From NCBI RefSeq assembly GCF_030699305.1, contig NZ_JAUYNB010000010.1, positions 186,001 through 250,000 on the forward strand: DNA of 64,000 bases, given 5' to 3'. The stretch comes from Novosphingobium sp. (lineage in GTDB: Bacteria > Pseudomonadota > Alphaproteobacteria > Sphingomonadales > Sphingomonadaceae). Shown piece by piece: positions 61,020-64,000 of the stretch. The translations under genes and the position numbers were made by a program. The notes under the pieces were generated by a model. It made no database searches, was not told where the DNA came from, and worked only from the letters and a program-made list of their open reading frames with translations. Position 1 is the first letter of the stretch, and each line of letters opens with the position of its first letter.

Positions 61020-62206
61020 GCGCTCTCCGGTGGCTGAAAGCTGGCCGCACCGGCGGACAGTTTTTCCATGAATTCATCGATGTGCGAATCGTCGATTACC
61101 AGCGGCGGAATGACACGCACGGTATTGTCGCCCGCCGAGACTGTCAGCAGATCGTGATTGTCGCGCAAATGCGCCACGAAATTGCGGGTTTCGAACTTCA
61201 TCTTGACGCCGATCATCAGCCCGCGCCCGCGCACCAGTTCGAACATGTCGGGATAATTGCCGATGAACTGTTCGATCCGCCCGCGCAGGCGTTCGCCCTT
61301 GGCGCGGACATCGGCCATGAACGCTTCGTTGGCGACCGCGTCCAGCACGGCCTCACCCGCCGCCATGGCCAGCGGGTTGCCGCCGTAGGTTGATCCGTGG
61401 GTGCCGATCACCATGCCGCGCGCGGCCGTTTCCGTGGCAAGGCACGCGCCAAACGGAAAGCCGCCGCCGATGCCCTTGGCCGTGGCGACCACGTCGGGGG
61501 TGATACCGTACTGCTCATAGGCATAAAGCGTCCCGGCCCGGCCGACGCCGCATTGCACTTCATCCAGCGCCAGGATCAGGTCATGCTCATCGGCCTGCGC
61601 GCGCAACCCTTGCATGAATTCGTCCGACGCGGGTCGAATCCCGCCTTCGCCCTGGATCGGCTCGACCAGGAACCCGGCGGTGTGGGGTCCGATCGCTGCC
61701 CTGGCACCTTCCAGATCGTCAAAGTCCACGTACTTGAAACCTTCCAGCAGCGGCAGGAAGCCCTTGTGCATCTTGTCCTGATTGGATGCGCTGATCGTGG
61801 CCATGGTCCGCCCGTGAAAGGCGTTCTTGAAAGTGATGATCTCGAATTTGTGGTCGTTGCCGACATGCGCGTGATAGGCGCGGGTGGTCTTGATCGCACA
61901 TTCCACTGCTTCGGCACCGGAATTGGTGAAGAACACGGTATCGGCAAAGGTCAGATCGACCAGCCGCTGGGCCAGGTGTTCACCCTGCGGGCTGCCGTAC
62001 AGGTTCGACACGTGCATCAGCGTTGCCGCCTGCCGCTGGATCGCGCCGATCAGGCCCTCGTGCGAATGGCCCAGCAGGTTCACGGCGATGCCGCTGGCGA
62101 AATCCAGGCATCGGCGGCCATCCTCCCCGATCAGGTGGCAGTGCTCACCGCGCACCGGACGAAAGCCGCAGCGGGGATAGACTGGCATCAACGGGGTAAT
62201 CGACAT
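61016..62206 (-). CDS. argD: Acetylornithine aminotransferase
   Basis: A 396-residue PLP aminotransferase of arginine synthesis, also able to act as succinyldiaminopimelate aminotransferase in relatives. ATG 62206 gives the normal start [83 protein letters not shown] and the cofactor Lys in [15 protein letters not shown] are visible. First gene of argD-argF-hslO. Confidence 0.97.
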   Translation of the reverse strand: MSITPLMPVYPRCGFRPVRGEHCHLIGEDGRRCLDFASGIAVNLLGHSHEGLIGAIQRQAATLMHVSNLYGSPQGEHLAQRLVDLTFADTVFFTNSGAEAVECAIKTTRAYHAHVGNDHKFEIITFKNAFHGRTMATISASNQDKMHKGFLPLLEGFKYVDFDDLEGARAAIGPHTAGFLVEPIQGEGGIRPASDEFMQGLRAQADEHDLILALDEVQCGVGRAGTLYAYEQYGITPDVVATAKGIGGGFPFGACLATETAARGMVIGTHGSTYGGNPLAMAAGEAVLDAVANEAFMADVRAKGERLRGRIEQFIGNYPDMFELVRGRGLMIGVKMKFETRNFVAHLRDNHDLLTVSAGDNTVRVIPPLVIDDSHIDEFMEKLSAGAASFQPPESA

Positions 62207-62275
62207 CGCACAGGTCCTTTTCGTAACGATGAAATGCAGGGGAAATGCGGGGCCGGGGTTTCCGGCATTCAAATC

Positions 62276-62323
62276 GGAAAAGACAAATGGCGGCCCCCCT
62301 GCCGTTGAAGGAGGGGACCGCCA
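62276..62323 (-). terminator. Intrinsic terminator of the cold-shock gene
   Basis: On the minus strand TGGCGGTCCCC pairs with GGGGGCCGCCA (one mismatch), followed by TTTGTCTTTT. It lies 64 bases after the cold-shock stop and before argD. Confidence 0.78.
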
Positions 62324-62386
62324 TTGCCGTGTTCTCGAATTTGTTGCGTGGGTGCGGTCAAATCCGACTGCGCCCAAGCCGACTGG

Positions 62387-63178
62387 TCAATCCTGACGCG
62401 GCACCAGGTTGACCGCCGAGTACTTGCCTCGTCGATCGACCTCGATGTCAAACTCCAGCCGGTCGCCTTCGTTCAGGCCAGCCATGCCCGAACGTTCCAC
62501 CGCGCTGATGTGCACGAAGGCATCGGCCTGACCATCATCGCGCGTGATAAAGCCGAAGCCCTTCATCGCGTTGAAGAACTTGACCGTTCCGGTTGACCGT
62601 TCGCCGGTCAGCTCGCGCTGCGGCGGGGCTTCACGCTGGGCCACTGCGATCACTTCGCCGACGACCTTGAGGTCGCTGGCTGAAACCTTGCCGCCGCGAT
62701 CGACCAGAGTAAACTCCAGCTGCTGACCTTCGGCCAGCCCTTCCAGGCCGGCACGCTCAACCGCGCTGATGTGGACGAACACGTCCTCACCGCCGCCATC
62801 CTTCTGGATGAAGCCGAAGCCCTTGCCTGCGTTGAAAAACTTTACCGTGCCGGTGCCTTCGCCAACAACCTGGGCGGGCATTCCGCCACCGCCGCCGCCG
62901 CCAGCACCACCGCGCGGGCCGCCGAAGCCGCCACCACCGCCGCGCGGCGCACCGCCGCCACCGAAGCCGCCGCGATCACCGCCACCGAAGCCGCCACGAT
63001 CACCACCGCCGAAGCCGCCGCGATTCCCGCCGCCGCCAAAGCGATCGCCGCCGCCAGCAAAGCGGTCACCACCGCCAGCAAAACGATCGCCGCCACCGGC
63101 AAAGGGATCGAAAGTTTCTTCACCGAAACCATCCCGCTTGTCGCGCCCCCGGCCACGACGCCCTCTATCAAAACCCAT
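62387..63178 (-). CDS. Double cold-shock-domain protein with Gly/Arg-rich N-terminus
   Basis: A 263-residue nucleic-acid-binding protein. ATG 63178. Residues 1-105 are a low-complexity region: [13 protein letters not shown], then three FAGGGDR repeats, two RGGFGGGD repeats and poly-Gly. Two cold-shock domains follow, at about 108-172 ([34 protein letters not shown]) and 196-260 ([33 protein letters not shown]), each with RNP1 and RNP2. Double cold-shock proteins are known in alphaproteobacteria; the long RGG-like tail is less common. Likely an RNA chaperone. Confidence 0.93.
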   Translation of the reverse strand: MGFDRGRRGRGRDKRDGFGEETFDPFAGGGDRFAGGGDRFAGGGDRFGGGGNRGGFGGGDRGGFGGGDRGGFGGGGAPRGGGGGFGGPRGGAGGGGGGGMPAQVVGEGTGTVKFFNAGKGFGFIQKDGGGEDVFVHISAVERAGLEGLAEGQQLEFTLVDRGGKVSASDLKVVGEVIAVAQREAPPQRELTGERSTGTVKFFNAMKGFGFITRDDGQADAFVHISAVERSGMAGLNEGDRLEFDIEVDRRGKYSAVNLVPRQD

Positions 63179-63539
63179 AAACCCGAACAAACCTTCGCTT
63201 CGCCGCAATTCGCGCAGTCCGGCGGCGCGGACGATTCGCGCCGGACGACAGGGCGAAATGCCGAAAGGCAAACTCCGCTGCACCACGTCTATTATCCGAT
63301 ATTGTGCAAGTTGGCGAACGGATTCCTGCAAAGGGCCGATTCCGTAGGGTTGAGGCGGGCAGGTGTGACATTTCTGCCAGTCCGGTTGGAGCATTCCGGA
63401 CGGCGATTTACCTTTCGGGCGCGGAACTTGCACCGTGCCGGGCGCTGCTGGCTTGCCAGTCCCGGTCCGGCTTGGCAGAGAGTCCTGCAAGCGCTGGAGG
63501 CGCGTGTGCCATCCAGCCCAGCCGAGGGAAGCACCTGTC
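63179..63539. promoter_or_regulatory. 361-base region between cold-shock and TIGR01244 genes
   Basis: No convincing ORF. It must hold two divergent promoters. On the cold-shock side the sequence GATAAT (minus strand, 63291-63296) could be a -10 box, giving a leader of about 105 bases; long structured leaders are typical of cold-shock genes. No clear -35 was found, and a 5' leader element is inferred only. Confidence 0.35.
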
Positions 63540-63971
63540 ATGTTCCGCCAGCTTTCGCCGCGCATTTTCGCCAGTCCGCAGATCGGCCTTGCCGAAGTGG
63601 CTGAGGCCAGGGCGCAGGGCATTGGCCTGATCATCAACAATCGCCCCGAAGGCGAGAGCGACGATCAGATCAGCGGGGCCGAGATCGCGGCCGCTGCTGC
63701 TGCTGCCGGGATCGCCTATGTCGCAATTCCGGTCACCCACGCCGGGTTTTCCCAGCCGCAAGTGACCGCCATGGCCGCCGCGCTCGCGTCGACCGATGCG
63801 CCGGTGCTGGCCTATTGCCGGTCGGGCACGCGGTCCACTTTGCTGTGGGCGCTGGCAGAGGCAAGCCGGGGCGAAAGCCCGGATGCGCTGACTGCCGCTG
63901 CCGCCAGCGCGGGCTACGATGTTGCCCCGGTGCGCGCGGTCATGGATATGCTGGCCAGCCCGAAGAGCTGA
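63540..63971 (+). CDS. TIGR01244-family sulfur transferase/phosphatase-like protein
   Basis: A 143-residue cytoplasmic protein. The Cys-loop [13 protein letters not shown] (about residues 91-103) is a Cx5R phosphatase/rhodanese-type loop. [19 protein letters not shown] and [16 protein letters not shown] are the signatures of the TIGR01244 group, often found near sulfide-oxidation or TauE genes. Sulfur transfer or phosphatase activity is not settled. ATG 63540. Confidence 0.85.
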   Translation: MFRQLSPRIFASPQIGLAEVAEARAQGIGLIINNRPEGESDDQISGAEIAAAAAAAGIAYVAIPVTHAGFSQPQVTAMAAALASTDAPVLAYCRSGTRSTLLWALAEASRGESPDALTAAAASAGYDVAPVRAVMDMLASPKS

Positions 63972-63977
63972 ACGCAG

Positions 63978-64000
63978 ATGCCGTTCATCGCGATCCAACT
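63978..64000 (+). CDS. Start of a further gene (cut by the right edge)
   Basis: ATG 63978 opens an in-frame MPFIAIQ reading off the window, seven codons after the previous stop region. TauE/SafE permeases often follow TIGR01244 genes and begin similarly, but seven residues cannot support that. Confidence 0.35.

Noticed and set aside
63000..63120. CRISPR-like short repeats
   Set aside because: The repeats are in-frame codons for FAGGGDR and RGGFGGGD inside the cold-shock gene; there are no regular spacers.

Overview
The window is about 64 kb of GC-rich, tightly packed chromosome that reads as a sphingomonad-type alphaproteobacterium (order Sphingomonadales). The evidence is the alanine- and glycine-rich codon use, many 4-bp ATGA/GTGA gene overlaps, a SUF-only Fe-S operon led by an Rrf2 regulator, small alphaproteobacterial families (DUF2093, DUF6127), a serine/asparagine-rich TonB-dependent receptor, the argD-argF-hslO order, and a gene transfer agent (GTA) cluster of the Rhodobacter type. 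The genus cannot be fixed from the sequence alone. I recognised no tRNA, rRNA, insertion sequence, integrase or CRISPR array.

Layout. 1-1.0 kb: a divergent Pcm-like protein and the start of a TolC-family channel. 1.1-5.9 kb: class I fumarase, a LytS/LytTR-type two-component pair, a small membrane protein and a metallophosphoesterase. 6-7.9 kb: rplM-rpsI and a secreted hypothetical. 8.1-10.7 kb: heme A synthase, a MerC-like membrane protein behind a Zur-box-like palindrome, and a fused ThiS-ThiG. 10.7-16.2 kb: two unknowns, an acyl-CoA synthetase, gamma-glutamyltransferase and PyrD. 16.2-22.3 kb: a candidate small RNA and the operon rrf2-sufB-orf-sufC-sufD-sufS-sufT-sufA. 22.3-29.2 kb: a duplicated-domain hypothetical, two lipoproteins, a PfkB-family adenosine kinase, divergent purD/xseA, DUF2093 and an M23 peptidase.

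29.2-35 kb is an accessory-looking group: a TonB-dependent receptor behind a palindrome-rich leader, a sulfotransferase-like protein and a TPR/aspartyl-asparaginyl beta-hydroxylase. 35-40.1 kb holds small secreted proteins, an esterase-like phytase-family protein, rpmB, tadA, an SGNH hydrolase, a GST and a YqaA-like membrane protein.

40.2-54.4 kb is an apparently intact GTA-like cluster running in one direction from a near-consensus promoter: TerS-like, terminase, portal, DUF6127, protease, capsid, connector, DUF3168, tail tube, chaperones, tape measure, an enlarged gp12, gp13 hub, NlpC/P60 peptidase, a short gp15 and DUF2793. The capsid gene sits between strong hairpins, and the tail-tip module looks rearranged relative to Rhodobacter GTA. 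There are no integration, replication or lysis genes, which argues against an ordinary prophage.

54.5-64 kb returns to housekeeping: an OmpA-like porin with a polyproline linker, a Cu/Zn SOD lipoprotein, an MFS transporter, queC, a DUF3617-like protein, hslO-argF-argD, a double cold-shock-domain protein with a glycine/arginine-rich tail, a TIGR01244-family protein, and the first codons of a further gene.
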